Below are positions 48,136 through 62,102 of a stretch of 64,000 bases of DNA, one piece after another. Below the pieces are notes generated by a model that was given only the letters and a program-made list of their open reading frames with translations, made no database searches and had not been told where the DNA came from. The translations under genes and the position numbers were made by a program. How positions within the stretch are numbered: the stretch's first letter is position 1; the number at the start of each line of letters is the position of its first letter. Source of the stretch: Trichoplusia ni (taxonomy: Eukaryota > Arthropoda > Insecta > Lepidoptera > Noctuidae); the NCBI RefSeq assembly GCF_003590095.1, contig NC_039493.1, positions 8,122,001-8,186,000 of the forward strand, read 5' to 3'.

Positions 48136-51100
48136 AGTACTGTTTCAAGCTCCTTTATTTACGTTTTTCTTGTTGTGCGTGTTTATTACCAGTGTAAAAG
48201 TTCATGATAATTATGATTAGGAATATTACCGTCGACATCTATACTCACAAATAATAAGAATTACAGAATTTTACGAAGCTTAGTTCAAGGATAATATTTT
48301 TAAAATAGAATGAAATTTGTTTCAAAAAAGAAATCACAAAATAGAACTTGATTGACATTCTGAGATTATATTAATCTGGTAGTGAAATTGACAAACAAAA
48401 GCGAAATGAAGGATATACTGAAGGTAACCGCTCTCATGTATTCATTGAGTTTTATAGTAAAAAAAACATATTTTTTGACAATCCGTATTCAGTTCACTTT
48501 TTCAACAGAAAGATGTTGCGACCTACATTTCGAGATTTAAATGCATCGAAAAATGAAAATACTTTCTGCATTCCTAACCTAGTTTGATATTCGACGTTGG
48601 TATTTCACGAAAATGTTTGTGATGCATGTTTTTGATGCAATTTCTCGTCATGTCAACACAAACTGTATTTTGCATAAACATGCCATGACATGTTGTCGTA
48701 AAAAATGTATGATTTAGAACGTTGCCAGGTAAGATGGACTACTAAGGGTGCGTCAGATATATTAGCATTATGTGCAATACTTTATTTTCGTATGCATTAT
48801 ATCACGTAGAAAAAAAATGTTGCTTTTGCATTTGCTTTTCTCTTTTAACACCAATAATCTTGCTTTATGAAGACATCGTACTAGCGCTGTCATTATGATT
48901 ATGAAAATCAGCTAGACAAAACAATTGGATCCCAGAACATATTTATATGCGGTAGAAATACTAGTAGTTCCTAAAATTTTATCCAATGTTATAATTTACC
49001 CCAGAAAAGACGTAAAAACATCCTAATCAAACAAAGTAGGTGGAAATAAATATAGCATTCACAAAGCCTTCGACACCTAGTAAATATTTGCGGATCAGAC
49101 GAATGTTTATTTTGTAGCTCTGTTTCAGTGTGTACATACTAAGTTTAGGTGCTATTGAAGATAAACTGGCTGTGTTTACTTAACATGCCACGCAATGTAA
49201 AACCTAACTGCGTGGAACGAACTGCTCCTTTAGTAGCGAGCAATGGGGTGTGTCATTGTTCTTGTATTGTTTCATTATTATGCAGGCACGACTATGAAGT
49301 ACTACGCCTTTTTTAAATACATCTTTAAGTACGACTAATGTACTAATTAAACGGGGGATTCACAATCTTTCAAGTCACATGCACAAGATACTCTGTCTTG
49401 GAACAAGTGGATCACACAAATGCTACCCCTATCCTATGCTGGGATCGAAGCCGCCACACGACCGGCATGCGGCACACTGAATTTGCGATTTTCCACCTAC
49501 CAGATATACTATCAAGTATCAGAATCTGCACGATTTCATTACATAGGGGGGCAAGCTTTTTATGAGTTAGATTAAAAGCACTCAGAGCTTGACTTGATCT
49601 ATACATTGTCGTTATCACATACATAAATTAATCATAATTATCTAAGTATTCCTACCGCTGACTAATCTGTCACTTAGTCAGCACTGCTCAAGTACTGTAT
49701 CTATTTAATCAATTAACATGGCAAGCCACATTATCGCTAGCAACCAGTCAACGTAAGCAGACTGTCTATCTGTCACAGCCAATGTACTCTAAGCTCCGGT
49801 TTGATTTCCATTTACAGCCGGTAAAGCGATAATCAGGGAAACTGTTATCGCTGTGCTTTGAACTGTATTTCGGTAATGAGAAATGACGTTGATACGCAGT
49901 ACGCAGTAATAATAGTTTGCAGCTATCGCGATGCAGAAGAAGTATCTTTTTATCAATAAAAAAGTAAAGTAACGCAAATTCAACTGGTTTTCATATATAA
50001 CGTTCAATGTTTACAAAGTGTAATTTTTGTGTAGTTAAATACGTCGTAATTATCTACCTTACCACACATTTCTTATCGTTAGAAAAGTACAAAAACAGAA
50101 CAAAACAAATGTCTTAATTGACGTTATCTTCAAAAGTTTTGGGAGCTGTGGTGATGGCGGTGGATTCAGGAAGTTTCTAACTTGGCTTGGTGCTCAGCCA
50201 CTCGGTTGGTTGATTGGATTGTCTCATTACCGCAATCGGAATCTGATTATGAAATACCTCCTAAAAGTTTTACCGCGATTGACGTTGCTTATATAGCTTT
50301 TTGTAGCATTCAAGGGTTTAGCTCGGTTATTGTCGGTTTTCGTTCAATGCGAAACTAAAGCATATTAGTTCATTTTAGGAAATATTCATGTTAGGAAAGC
50401 ACACAACTGATAACATGCCGCCCGTTTACTGCTATTATCGAACATCAGAACGCCATGTTTTCATGCATATGAAAATGCTTACATAATTACACTAAAATGG
50501 ATAAATAAATTGAACATAAACTGGGTTAGGTAAGCTATTTTATATAACGGTTGTTGTTCGGACTGTACGCTTCAAAATACTAGTTGAACCTAGTACTTGT
50601 GCAATTCATACATCTTTCATTTCATTTAACTGGAAATACGTTTGCAAAGAAACATAACGTGCAAATAAAAAATAATGAAAAGAATTGCATGCACGCTACA
50701 AGGGCGGGTCCCAGACATTTATTTTTAACTGGCGTTGCACCCCACTCAGTCAATTAGGCGAGGCATTGTACCAGGCGCTCAGAACTTACAGCTAGAAAGA
50801 ACTTGTGCAGGTGATCGATATTGTATTGACATGCAATGTCCCAGTGACGCGGTCACGGCCATCTATTACTACGTAAATTACTAGGAGCCATGAAACTCAG
50901 TTTTCAATGTCTTATTAAAAATTCACTAGACTATTTCGAGTTCAGACGTGTGTCCGTGGACTTGTTTCGTCCATTCAGTCGTTAGTAATTTGTTTTCACT
51001 TAAAGTTATAATGCTTTTCATTCATTTTTGGATAAGCTACACATCTATTTTTTATTAATTTTCCACGAGCCCTATTTTAGTGAAGTTTTATCAATGTTTT

Positions 51101-51579
51101 GGACGTAAGTAGACGTAGGATATTGCAAGAGTATGTATTTATTTCACTTGAGTCAAATAAGGTCTCACAGAGTCAACTTAAGACGATTTAAATCTCTAAT
51201 TCCAAAGGAAACCGCAACGTTAATTTGTCAAAGTGGGATCGTGGATGCGCTCGTCTCGATCTGCATACTAACGTCTGTCTCGAAATACTCTTGTACTAAA
51301 ACCGGATTTCACTACTATTTGGCTACAGTGCGATTTGATTTAACGTTACTCTAGTCTAGATTTCACAAATAGGCTAGTACAAAATAACAACCGAACTTTA
51401 TTTTACGTCACAGTTTTCCCCTTGGTTTTACAATGATGATTCTTGATTCTTCTAGCCTATTGCGAAGTTACTGGCCTATTACGAGGTTTTCATTCAACTA
51501 TTTTACAACAAAAATAAAATATAATACTATTGCGTAGGATGACAAGTCAAATATTTGTTACCGTAATGCCGACTCCACT

Positions 51580-51668
51580 CATTTATATGTTCAGTGTGGT
51601 GGGCACGGTGGTGCTATGGGGTGGTAGTGGAGTCCCACCACCAGGCACGTATCGACGTGCCTTGCCGT
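51580..51668. repeat. GC-rich stretch with a short hairpin
   Basis: GTGGTGGGCACGGTGGTGC...GGAGTCCCACCACCA is followed by a perfect 7-bp hairpin, GGCACGT-ATCG-ACGTGCC (51644-51661). It is distinct from its surroundings and is probably part of a repeat family I cannot name. Confidence 0.35.
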
Positions 51669-53250
51669 CGCGAAAACAACCTCTAATACTTTACTTTTAA
51701 AATTAAAACATAATTCGACAGTTGTAAAATATGTGAGGTAAAAATTTACTGTGGTTTTAAAGTGGTTAAAATATTTTTGTTTGAATAAAGATTATGTAAT
51801 ATCGTGTAAATTTAGTTATAGAAAAGGATACTGATATTATTATTGAAAAAATATTAATATAATAACAATTTTCAAAAATAAATCTTATGCACTCATCAAA
51901 AGTTCGTGTAAAACATAAACCTCTACTATTCTTTAATACTAATTCACGGTTAATTATATTATTTTAGTTATTACAAATATACCTAATGTAAATAAAAAGA
52001 AACCCTTCCTGCCTTTACACCCAGGCTTTGACCCAGGCAGTTTGTGAAAGAAAATTCATTTTTCTCCATTAAAACCTAATTGACTGGATACAAAATATTT
52101 CATTTCAAAATACGAGAACAGCTGTTTATGTCAAAAGCAAAAATCCGCGTGACGTTTTTCACATGCCTGCAATTATGTCACTCTACACGTAGATGGACAT
52201 GTTACGATGTAAGAAACTACCAAAATGTAAAAATGTATAGGAGTGCAATTAAAGTTAAGCCTTACTTGCATAAAAGTGTTCTAACATTCCAGACGTGTCA
52301 CATTGTGATAGGGTTGATTTTAGATTTGAAAAAGTTAAGAAATTACAAGCTAGCCTCAACGTTCATGGGGAAAATTGAAGATTAAGCTAAATTTAATTGT
52401 TCACGAATTAAATTTACGGTAAAAAGTTTTTTTGAAGACAAGATATTGTTATACCTTGAGCTATTCATACAACGTTTAGTTAAAATACTCGTATAGTTAA
52501 AAAAAAACAAAGAGTCTGAACGCGGATCACAAGAGGTACACAAACACTATAACCATATATCCTAAACATAAAACCAAAGCATCAATAAAACAACAACGAT
52601 TCGCAGTGAAACATTTTCAGAAAATAAATACGTTTGAGGCAACATTTCATCATGATTTATGAAGAGTTTCACACCGCAATGAAATTGTAAAGAGGGATTC
52701 AGCTGTTCCATGGATAAACTTGAGACTTGGACTTCGCTGATAAACTAAGTTAGCTTCTCAAATATTCTTTGGAAGCTGCTATCATTTTAATGTAGTTCCT
52801 TAGCTGTAGAATTTCACTCGAAGCCCCGAGATAGCGCTCCGATGTTTCGTAGTTTCAAAACTTTTACAAAGATAATAAAACATTAAATAAAAATGTTGCT
52901 GTATTAAAGCTTTGTTTCGAAATAATTGAGTAGCTCAGTAAAAAATAGAATAGGATTTATAAGATACGGAATACATGAATACCCAATTATAAGGCTATTG
53001 TTCATCCCTGTTTCAATTTTTTTTTAATTTCATCGTTGAACATTTTAATCTATAAAACATTTTTAAATGATCCAATGTACTAAAACGCATAACATCGCAG
53101 TCGTCATTTTTTAAAATTTAATATCAACACAATTTACAACAACAATCAAACTAGGTACACAATGGAAATAAGAATGAATAATTAAGTACAAGTGCTAGTT
53201 AAGTGATGTGAATAACTTTGTGGTGCATCTATTTCTGGATATACTACATT

Positions 53251-53311
53251 ATGTACGACGGGGGAGCTACACCTTTAATGACACCTGATGGCTACAGCAG
53301 TATTAGTCAAG
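53251..53311 (+). CDS. Candidate first coding exon of an unidentified plus-strand gene
   Basis: The ATG at 53251 opens 20 codons reading MYDGGATPLM then TPDGYSSISQ, ending at a strong donor CAAG|GTGAGT (intron starts 53312), phase 1. The frame is closed upstream by TGA at 53209-53211, so this is the first ATG. GC content and amino-acid composition contrast with the surrounding AT-rich DNA, and the peptide looks like a transcription-factor-style N terminus, but I cannot identify it. A compatible acceptor, with a short open exon, exists at 62103. Further exons would be to the right of the window. Confidence 0.3.
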
Positions 53312-54231
53312 GTGAGTCTCACAGCCCATTGCCTCGGTCAAGGGGCCTACTATCACCACTTAAAGCTACTTTGTTGCATTTGTTGATGCGAGATGCCGCT
53401 CTATATTATATCGTTTTAGAAATACTCTGCATTAATTAATACTTATACTCGCATTTTAAAATTGTCTGGATTTTAAAAGAGACTATACTACCTCTGAGTT
53501 TGTTTCGACATTTCTTTTCAGGGTAGTCTGACAGGGTAGTCCAGTCGAGTCCGTTCTCAGAAAAAACATGTAAAATTGATGAAAAATATGTCCTTCTTTC
53601 AAAATAAATGTTTTAATTTAATTTCCACATATAGAGTCTTACTCTAAAGGTGGTGTCAGCCCCCAAGAATATAGATTCATATGAATTAACTTCTTTCGTC
53701 AAGGCGTCTTGATAGGGCTGTTATGTGAAGGTTACGACATGTTAATATTGTATAAGTCGCGTGCGTGACCTCTGTTAATATGGTTTTAAATAAATAATTT
53801 CAATGTCTTCTTTCATTGTACTACCACCTTGACAATAAGATGCTATGAGTGTACATTTGTTTGGTTTGATTTTATTGAGGTTTTTTAACTTAGTTGTAAA
53901 TAATCTATTGAATTGATTTTCTGTCCACTAAAGGATAAGGATAAGCTAGACGCTGCTTTTAGTTTTATTTAATTGGGTATCTGTCACTTTAGTATGAGTT
54001 CGTCACTGATTTATATGTATTAATTAATTTTAAGGGTCTCAATCGGCATGAAACAGTAACTAATTAAAATTTAGTAGGTAATTTAAGATAAAAAGGTAAA
54101 ATTCAATGAAAAGTAATTTTTCAGCCTTAACTGAAAACCTGCCTTTTGGATTGATTTTAAAATCATTCATTCATATAAGCAATACGTGTTGAAATATACA
54201 TTTTGTGTATAAAAAGGCTTAATAAAGTATT

Positions 54232-54927
54232 ATCCCACCAAAAACATTAAATGTAAAAAAATGCCAAGTCTCTCGATGCAGTCTTTCCATCGTAAAAAGT
54301 TTTGAGATCTCATAGAAGCCAAGTCCTATTCAAAATATTTTGTAGTTATAAATCAACATTTAGTAATTGTATCAATAGTTTTCTTTATATTATAATTATA
54401 GTGACTTGGCAATGAGCACAAGAAGAAACAAATAAAACGGCATATTTGTAGGAGTTGAAAGTTACACACACCGCATGCGTAAACATTAATATCACAAAAT
54501 TAATTTTCTTTTGGTTTATCCGTGTCGTCCCAACCGAATTTCGGCAACGGCAGTCAGTCTTAGTGTACTCTCGATTCATTTACTTTCATAAAGCGATGGC
54601 CCGTAAGGTATTCTTAATTATTGTATTGGAGCATGTAGTCGGTAGTGACCATCATGATTCACACATAACAAATAATCTGATCACTGGTCTCGTCAGTAAC
54701 ATTTGCACATAATTCCAGGCATCAAGCAGCTTTTAATTTGTGCTCATTGCCAAGTCACTATAATTATAATATAAAGAAAACTATTGATACAATTACTAAA
54801 TGTTGATTTATAACTACAAAATATTTTGAATAGGACTTGGCTTCTATGAGATCTCAAAACTTTTTACGATGGAAAGACTGCATCGAGAGACTTGGCATTT
54901 TTTTACATTTAATGTTTTTGGTGGGAT
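54232..54927. mobile_element. Foldback element with perfect 190-bp inverted repeats
   Basis: Arms 54232-54421 and 54738-54927 are exact reverse complements by eye, separated by 316 bp of unrelated sequence. Outer ends are ATCCCACCAAAAACATT and its complement. No target-site duplication longer than the ambiguous AT is visible. The interior has no transposase; its 85-codon plus-strand frame (54455-54712) looks incidental. Complete arm identity indicates a recent insertion or a recent inverted duplication. Confidence 0.85.
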
Positions 54928-55194
54928 CTCATTTATTTTTTGTAAGTGTATTTCTTTCTTTTTTTTTAGGTGTCATAATTTCTAGGACTTCAGCTACTGC
55001 TTTGCTTAGAACCCATTCTCTATCTCTATCTCTTTTGTTTCTTCTCTGAGACTTCGTTACTTCTAATGTAAACAAGCTTAAACTTATATATATATGCATA
55101 TATATATCTACTAACTTACAAACTATAGCTAAACTAAACTAAATAACACGTAAAGTTCTCCGAATATCAATGATCACTACAATATTTTTTAGTT

Positions 55195-55335
55195 TCGAAA
55201 TGGTTTTTCATAGACAGGTGGCGCTATCAAATGAAAATTATCGAATTATTCTGAAGTACTACTTAGACTGCGCTTTGTAACGAAACCATAGCGCGATTCA
55301 GACACGTACAACGCCATCTATCGAGCGCGCATACA
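55195..55335. repeat. Probable dispersed repeat fragment
   Basis: Contains GACAGGTGGCGCTATC and ACGTACAACGCCATCTATCGAGCG, phrases common in dispersed lepidopteran DNA. Class unknown. Confidence 0.3.
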
Positions 55336-55599
55336 ATATTTATCGCAATACAATGGAGTTTTAGCTTTATTAATTTAATGAATTATGAATTTTATGTATT
55401 AATTTGTATTAATGATAGTCTGTGTATTACATTTATATTATTCTTTTCTATTCTATGTATGTATTCATCCAATTGAATAGGTACTTAAACAACGAACAAA
55501 GTTAACAATGCAGTCAAAATCCATACATAATGTTCTTGCCAAACCGCAAATATAAAATTGTTTTCTATGGCATATTATTTTTTAATATTTTTATAATTT

Positions 55600-55990
55600 T
55601 TCCTTTATATGTGGCTAAGGACCTATCTTGGTGCAAAATTTGAAGTTTCTAAGTCTGCTAGAAGTACCTTAGATTTTTGATGATCTGTCAGTGAGTCAGT
55701 GAGTCAGTGAGTGACAAAATGGTGTAACTTTGATCGACCGTAACTCCTAAACCATTAATTCAATTGGCATGTAATTTCGAACTTAAGCTTGTTCTAATGC
55801 CTACTATTATTCCCCGAAAAGCTAAACTCCTAGCTTTGTCCACGTCGAAGATACAGGGGGGGCGAAACAGCCGCGAATCGCTTCGAGAAAAGATGGTACG
55901 GCCGTGCCCGTTTTGCTCGAGACTTGGCAGGGGCACTGCCGTGCCCTCAGATAACCATTCCAGCATCTTTAATAAACGACATGACAAATA
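55600..55990. mobile_element. Dispersed repeat with GTCAGTGA microsatellite
   Basis: Starts GTGGCTAAGGACCTATC, has a GTCAGTGAGTCAGTGAGTCA run near 55687-55715 followed by GACAAAATGGTGTAACTTTG, then a GC-rich part (GGGGGGCGAAACAGCCGCG...GGGGCACTGCCGTGCCC). This order of parts is familiar from a lepidopteran repeat. Frames on both strands in the GC-rich part are not genes. Confidence 0.45.
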
Positions 55991-56334
55991 TCTGGTAAAA
56001 TCCCGGCATTGCTAGTAAAGTTCTCGGACAAACTTTAACACTACTTGAAGTTTCGTAACTTAACGGTTCTCCTCGATACGAGCCCGCGTAGAAAGAGGTC
56101 GCAAAGTTTCAGATACGTTATCTTTGGTTAAACGTACAGGTGTTGCTCTCAAACTTTTGATTTATTTTGAAGGAATTTAAAGTGTCATAAAGTTTTCAAA
56201 CACATTCGTGTTATTACAAATGGATACTATGTATTGAGTCCATTGAAGTTACAAAAAGATCTCAAAGAGTCTTAATGGCACCAGATACAGGGATTTCTTT
56301 TTTTACTTTCTCTAATTTAAATTAATTTATTATG

Positions 56335-56506
56335 TTTTTATTATATATATTTAGTTATAAGTACATTTAAGTAAGATAATAACTATGTCTAGAGACTCAT
56401 CGACCCCACAGTCAAACCATTGCAACGGTTTTGTGGGGCTTAGTTAATAAGTTACCTACCTTTTTGTTTAAAGACAAATAAATAATAAATAATAAAATAA
56501 TAATTT
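56335..56506 (+). mobile_element. Non-LTR retrotransposon 3' tail
   Basis: Contains CGACCCCACAGTCAAACC...GGTTTTGTGGGGC, a stem typical of insect LINE 3' ends, followed by an AATAAATAATAAATAATAAAATAATAA tail (about 56475-56503). It is a 5'-truncated copy with no reverse transcriptase frame present. Confidence 0.5.
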
Positions 56507-59500
56507 TATGTAGATGCGATCTTTCTTGTATAGACCACGTGTCTACCCCTGAGTTGTAAAACACTTTTTGAATCACAATAAAAACCAATGCAACAGATTT
56601 TTAAGTGAACATTAACGTAACTTTGGCTTATTGTTTCAGAACATCATAATGAGAAATACACCTAAAATCAGTCTACTCGCGTAATCCTTTTCCTTATTAT
56701 TAAAGTTCAGCAAATAATAATTCTAAATAAAACAAAAATATTTACATTTTATTCAAAATAAATAATAATGGTTTTCCATTATGTTATCCTTGTAATGCGG
56801 ATTAAATTGTAAGCTGCCGCAGTATTTTGTACCTATTGATAGACGCCGATTTCTTGAAACAAGATACAACTGATTATGTAAAACCAAATTAAAAATAAGA
56901 ATTTAGATAAGATGTCACGTGTGGATTTCATTTACTAGTGTTATATCGACTCGTGCCGCAAACACGTACTTTCAGTGCATGAGGTCTACCACTACTTTTA
57001 CTATAAGGCATTTGCATACGTCACAGCGTGATGGTGCTCTTTATAAGTTAAAGTAGCGCGCCTGTCTACAACAATAACTACAACTGCAAGAGTTTTACCT
57101 TAAGTCTTGACGGTAACAGTACAGCAAGAAATTGATAAAGAAAATAAGAATAGAAGAACAAACATAATAATATCGAATTTTCTTTTACACAGTAAAGTAG
57201 ATGCTTTTTTTTATCTCTCCGAGTAAACTTACAAAACCAACTTCAGTCTATAAAGCAAAAAAACACATTACTTTAACTAAGAATAAAATATTGATCTAAA
57301 TTTTCCCGACCAAATATTTCTGTAGCTGAACGCTCATTAGACGCTATCTGAAGAAAGCTCTGGGTTTTTCCATTTTATTCCTTTATCCTTTGAGCTCTAC
57401 ATTTTCGCGAAACCTAATATTTTACGTCATTATCATTATGCGATAGGATGTTGACGGAGTATGATGTAGCTAAATAATGTTGTGAAAGCCTTCGTATGAA
57501 TATTAAATATTCTGAATTTTGTATTTCAAGTTACTTGAAATAAGTTAGTTATTAAGAAGTTCCTCAAACATTAATGCACTCTACATTTTGTTTGATATGT
57601 AACTGATGATGGCTTTTTATGCTTTATTTTAAATATTCTTTTAGTTCTTAAGTACTTTTTTCAAGTATATACAACATAATTTGTACGTTGTAAATGTCTA
57701 AGAAGAAAAAAGATAGTAGGATTAAAACACAATGACAATCACATAAATTGTTTATTAAAAAAAACAAACTGAATTACCAGATACTCTACATATTTTACAA
57801 ACAAAAGCTTTAGCCTATCTCGGAGCCTTTGAAACCCCTACCATCAAATAACACCGGCTTACAGTAAACTTTGCTTTTAAAACAACTTAATTTTTCGCCA
57901 GAATCCGCTGGTAAGTTGTCTGCGTTCGTATTTTCCTTCGCCGGCTCCACTTTGTAAAACAACCTACTTAAATATACGTACTTTCAATTTGTGGGCAAAT
58001 GGAATGTGTTTGCAAATTTTAATGACTTAGATTTTGGTTCGTTACACCTTATTTTAAAATAAGTTGGTAGAAGCAACAGTTAAAGTAATATCGATTTAAA
58101 CATGTAGGCACTAAAAACTACATTTAAGATAAAGAAAATGTGTCATTATGTTTGATCGGTTATTTCAAAACTACAAATAGACCTTAGCCAAACTTGAAGA
58201 ATATTGTACCTAAAATGGTTATACTTTATCACTAATATAAGGTAAGAAGTATAGAGTCGACTAAAAGTACCCAAAATATTATTTCAAAATTATGAACATT
58301 TAAAGTGCAAGTGCACAATGATTGAACTAATAAGGTTAGAGATTAATTTCTTGAAAAGTTTATGGTAAAAAGAGATAAACGAGCCAATTAAGTTTAAAAA
58401 ATTGTTATAATATGACGCGTAGTGGTGACGAAATAATAACAATTATTGTATGAGCTACGAGGTTGTATGTCATATCTTCAGCGGGTGCTATCGCATAATA
58501 TATTATCTTCTAATCGTCTGTAGACGTAATTACAATTTTGATAAAAACTATGATAAATTTATAGGGTTTTTTCTTAAAATCTACATTTAATTAGATGATA
58601 GATATAATTGATTAATTGAGTTTTACCACTGATACATAAAGTAACCAATCAAGGAATAATTTTTAAGGATGTTTAGTTCTAAGTGGTTCTAAGTTTGTCA
58701 CAAGGATAAATGTGTGCAATATGTTGCGGCATCGGTTCGCATAAGAAATATATTATCCTCAAATTTTAGTTAAGTTATTATTAATTTAAGTAATTGTTTT
58801 TGGAAATCTTTATAAACAAGCAAAACACTAGCAACATAACAATTCAATTCGTAAGCGCTACAGGTTTTTTTTTTTTATTGGTTGAAAAACTTAACACATT
58901 TAAGATGTGGAAAGTGGTTTTTCTCTCCATAAACTCTTTGATACCTTCCCTATCTCTTAAGCGAATTTGTTCCAACAACTAAATGAGTTTCTCAACCTCA
59001 TTAATAAATACGCTTAAAACAAACCAACAAGGTTCTCAAACAGAATTACTCTGTTTCGTAATGTAGGAATAGTCGTTAGCACATGCCTTGTCACCATGAA
59101 ACTACGTCACAAGGAGAGCGTAGTAAATTGCAGTTTGAAACTGGGAATGTAGTCTCGTTCACGACTGTGGAACAAAGCACAACTTAATGACTCCGCTGCA
59201 AGTAATACTCGACTGTTTCTTATTTATTGTTAATCAGTTTTGAGTGCATTTTTCGTCGTTTCAGCTTCGTGAAACTAGTTTTATAGATATGTGAAGTAGT
59301 AGTACATATAACTATTTCATTTGATTGTACACACGTAAGTCTTCACTTGCGGTTTAAGTCATTTTTACGAAAATAAAAACTATTAGGATATTGTTAACAT
59401 TATTATGTTTTTGAAGCAAATTAAAAGGCAAAACAGTAATCTTTGCCACTGACCCTACATCAGGCATACTTTTAAAACATTGAAACAAAATCAAAGCAAT

Positions 59501-59586
59501 GACATCTTGTTGTAAATTTCTAGGGACAATCTTTGGCTTTAAGATACGACTACCTCAAAAGCACACCTGTTATATAATTATTAACA

Positions 59587-59830
59587 ACTAGCTGTTGCCC
59601 GTGACTTCCTCCCCGTGGGTAGAAGATATAAGTTATGATTTATACTTGCCCTGTTTTTTTTACATTTTCCATTATTGTATCTTCGCTCCTATTAGTCGCA
59701 GCGTGATGTTTTATAGCCTAAAGCCTTCCTCGATTAATGGTCTTTTCAACACAGAAATATTTTTTCTATTTGGACCAGTAGTTCCTGAGATTATCGCGTT
59801 CAAACAAACAAACAAACTCTTCAGCTTTAT
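59587..59830 (-). mobile_element. Helitron-like (Lep1-type) element, family Y copy 3
   Basis: The plus strand begins ACTAGCTGTTGCCCGTGACTTCC and ends CAAACAAACTCTTCAGCTTTATAT. It is nearly collinear with copy 1 (24779-25018). The 80-codon plus-strand frame here is repeat-derived. Confidence 0.6.
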
Positions 59831-62102
59831 ATATTAATATAGATTAGTATAGAGTATAGATTATTAATTGTCACGTTTTGATTATTCAGAACATGACTGA
59901 AATTATAACTGCTATTTCATAGTAAGTTTATTACATAATCAATTTAATAAACGATCTTATCGTTAAATACCTGCTGAAACCAATTATTAGTTTATCTTTG
60001 AGAAATGTAATCATAATGATGAATTATAAATACCTCGACTCTAAAGTCCATACTCGACTTGCTGATCAGCCTTTTGTACCTACATAAGAAGGACTGGCAA
60101 ATTACAAGTAAATTAAATCGAGCTTTATTTGTTTGCAATTAAGAATCATAATTGTTTGCCGGATTTCAATCAAGAGTATTAAGATCGATGTAGCAACGAC
60201 AATTCTTACAGGGTGCACTTGGCAACTAATTAAAAATAAAGATTTGAGTGCAGTAATGGTCTTTACGCGATAAGATAATGGTTTGATTGGTTATCTGAAT
60301 ATAGTGCAAAAGCTATTTTTTATGTGTGAACGAGGCTTTTCTTTGCTATCGTATTTTGCATTGACTATTCTTATTCTAAAGTCAGTTATTAAGCGTTTAA
60401 CATCACATTTCGAGTCGAGGGCGATAAAAAATACAAATAAGAGTATATTGCTATAGATATAAAATACATTTAAAATCAGCTTTAAATATAGCTTCCGATT
60501 TAAAAAGTTATCTTATAATCTCATAAAATTTTATAATAATCCACAAAGCTGTCAACTTCCTGTAAGTTGATAAAACAGCTTAGTGTACAAGACACATAAT
60601 AAATACAAATACATACAAGTGATAACAAATCGACACATCACTTCCTACTTACTACTTATATCAATACAGCAGAACTCAAATATATACCTAGTGTATTTGG
60701 GGAGTCTGAGTAAAACCCAATTTGCTAGCATTTCCACTGTTATTGGTGCAACAATGTGCTGAAACTAGCGCTGGGGAAATGTATTGGAGATATTTTACTT
60801 CGGAGCGGGGCATTGTGTTGTAAGCTAGTGTGGTAATCTTGTTTCTTCCTAGAGAACTTCCTGTTCTTGAAATAGAGACGAGTTCCTCTCAGCCGCCAAT
60901 TCGCTGAGCTGACAGTTTTTTTTTTGAGACAAAAAAGTAATAAAGCTTTCCAAGATTAAGGATCGATAGATACCTGTATAAGATACTAATTAAATTGAAT
61001 ATTTTGTTACCGAATAAGTAACCAAAGGAAATTTGATAGCACACTTTCGATTTTTCCTCAAAAATTAGAACTTTTAGTGTCTACGAGAATAATCTTTAAT
61101 ATCTAGGAATTTGATAAAAATTGACATAAAGAAAATTATTGACTTTCTTCGAAATAAATCAAATTCGATGTTCAAATAAAAGAACTATTAAACAGATATT
61201 GTCAATTTGCCCTATATAGGTAAAATCTTTATGATTTTAACTCGAAAGCTATTAATAAATAATTACAGTTTTTTATTTAATTTCTTCGTCTATTGATAGA
61301 TGGTAATGTAATTATGGATTTGTGTACGGACCTTGTTGTATCGACACTTTAGTGGCATTCCAAGGGCAAGCCAAAGGTATTTCTTCTGAAAATAACTTTA
61401 ATAATAGAAAAGAGTCATAATTACTAGTTTTTTTTTATTTATCCAGCTTTTTAGACTGCATATTTTTTTACTCCATCCCTTTAAAATTATATTATTTTTG
61501 CCTAACAGCGAGAAATTAAAAAACTAGTGTCAGGTATTACGATTTGTTATCATAATAATCTCTTTCTAATCTTTTTTCTCAAACAGAATTTTTGATAGTA
61601 GATAAAACAAAATAAATGTTATCAAAACATCAATTACCATTTATCGATAAAATGATAAAAGATTAAAAAAACCTATAATTTCGTAACATTATGATATTTA
61701 CTTTTCCGTACCGCAATGTTGATAGTCCAGTATTACGTAGAAGGAATTGTTTACTTATATTATCTGTCTTTATCGTCAGCCAAATAATAATATATAAAAT
61801 ATGTAGTAACGTCTGTCTATAAACCTATCTTCAACGTCACACATAGTCTGCGTATTATTTTCGACTACAGAACACATTAACAAGACAAGTGCTTAGTTTG
61901 CTCTTCAAGCAAACCTCATTACATCAGTACATTTTTCCAACCCTCTGAAACAGACAAAGTATAGCAATTTGTAAACCATTCCTGCTACCGACAGATAACA
62001 CAAAAGTGATTGTTGAAGAGGTAAATTCCCTACTTCAGTAACTCTGAATTACAGTTTGATGATAAGTAGTATTTATGCGATGAATTATTTAACTTGTTTC
62101 AG

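Larger units (their letters stand above)
41071..53250. other. 12-kb region upstream of gene B, no gene recognised
   Basis: AT-rich DNA interrupted by GC-richer islands (about 41860-42230, 43215-43390, 45560-45680, 48000-48135, 50690-50890, 51580-51670), a SINE head and a retroelement fragment. No clear core promoter of gene B was found just upstream of its ATG. The short frames at 44348-44789, 46007-46228, 49412-49624, 49789-50007, 51133-51354 and 52080-52385 lack domains and splice context. This may be intergenic or part of a large intron. Confidence 0.45.
53312..62102. other. Region without recognised genes
   Basis: If 53251-53311 is a real exon this could be its intron. Otherwise it is intergenic. 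It contains the foldback element, a GC-rich repeat with a TCAG microsatellite, a retroelement tail and a Lep1-type copy, listed separately. The remaining AT-rich DNA shows nothing I can support. Confidence 0.45.

Noticed and set aside
52080..52385. 101-codon plus-strand frame
   Set aside because: No ATG at the start (it begins with TTG), no recognisable domain, biased to residues expected from AT-rich DNA, no splice or promoter context.
54455..54712. 85-codon frame inside the foldback element, considered as a transposase remnant
   Set aside because: No catalytic motif or DNA-binding domain is visible and the length is too short; a foldback spacer is usually unrelated filler.
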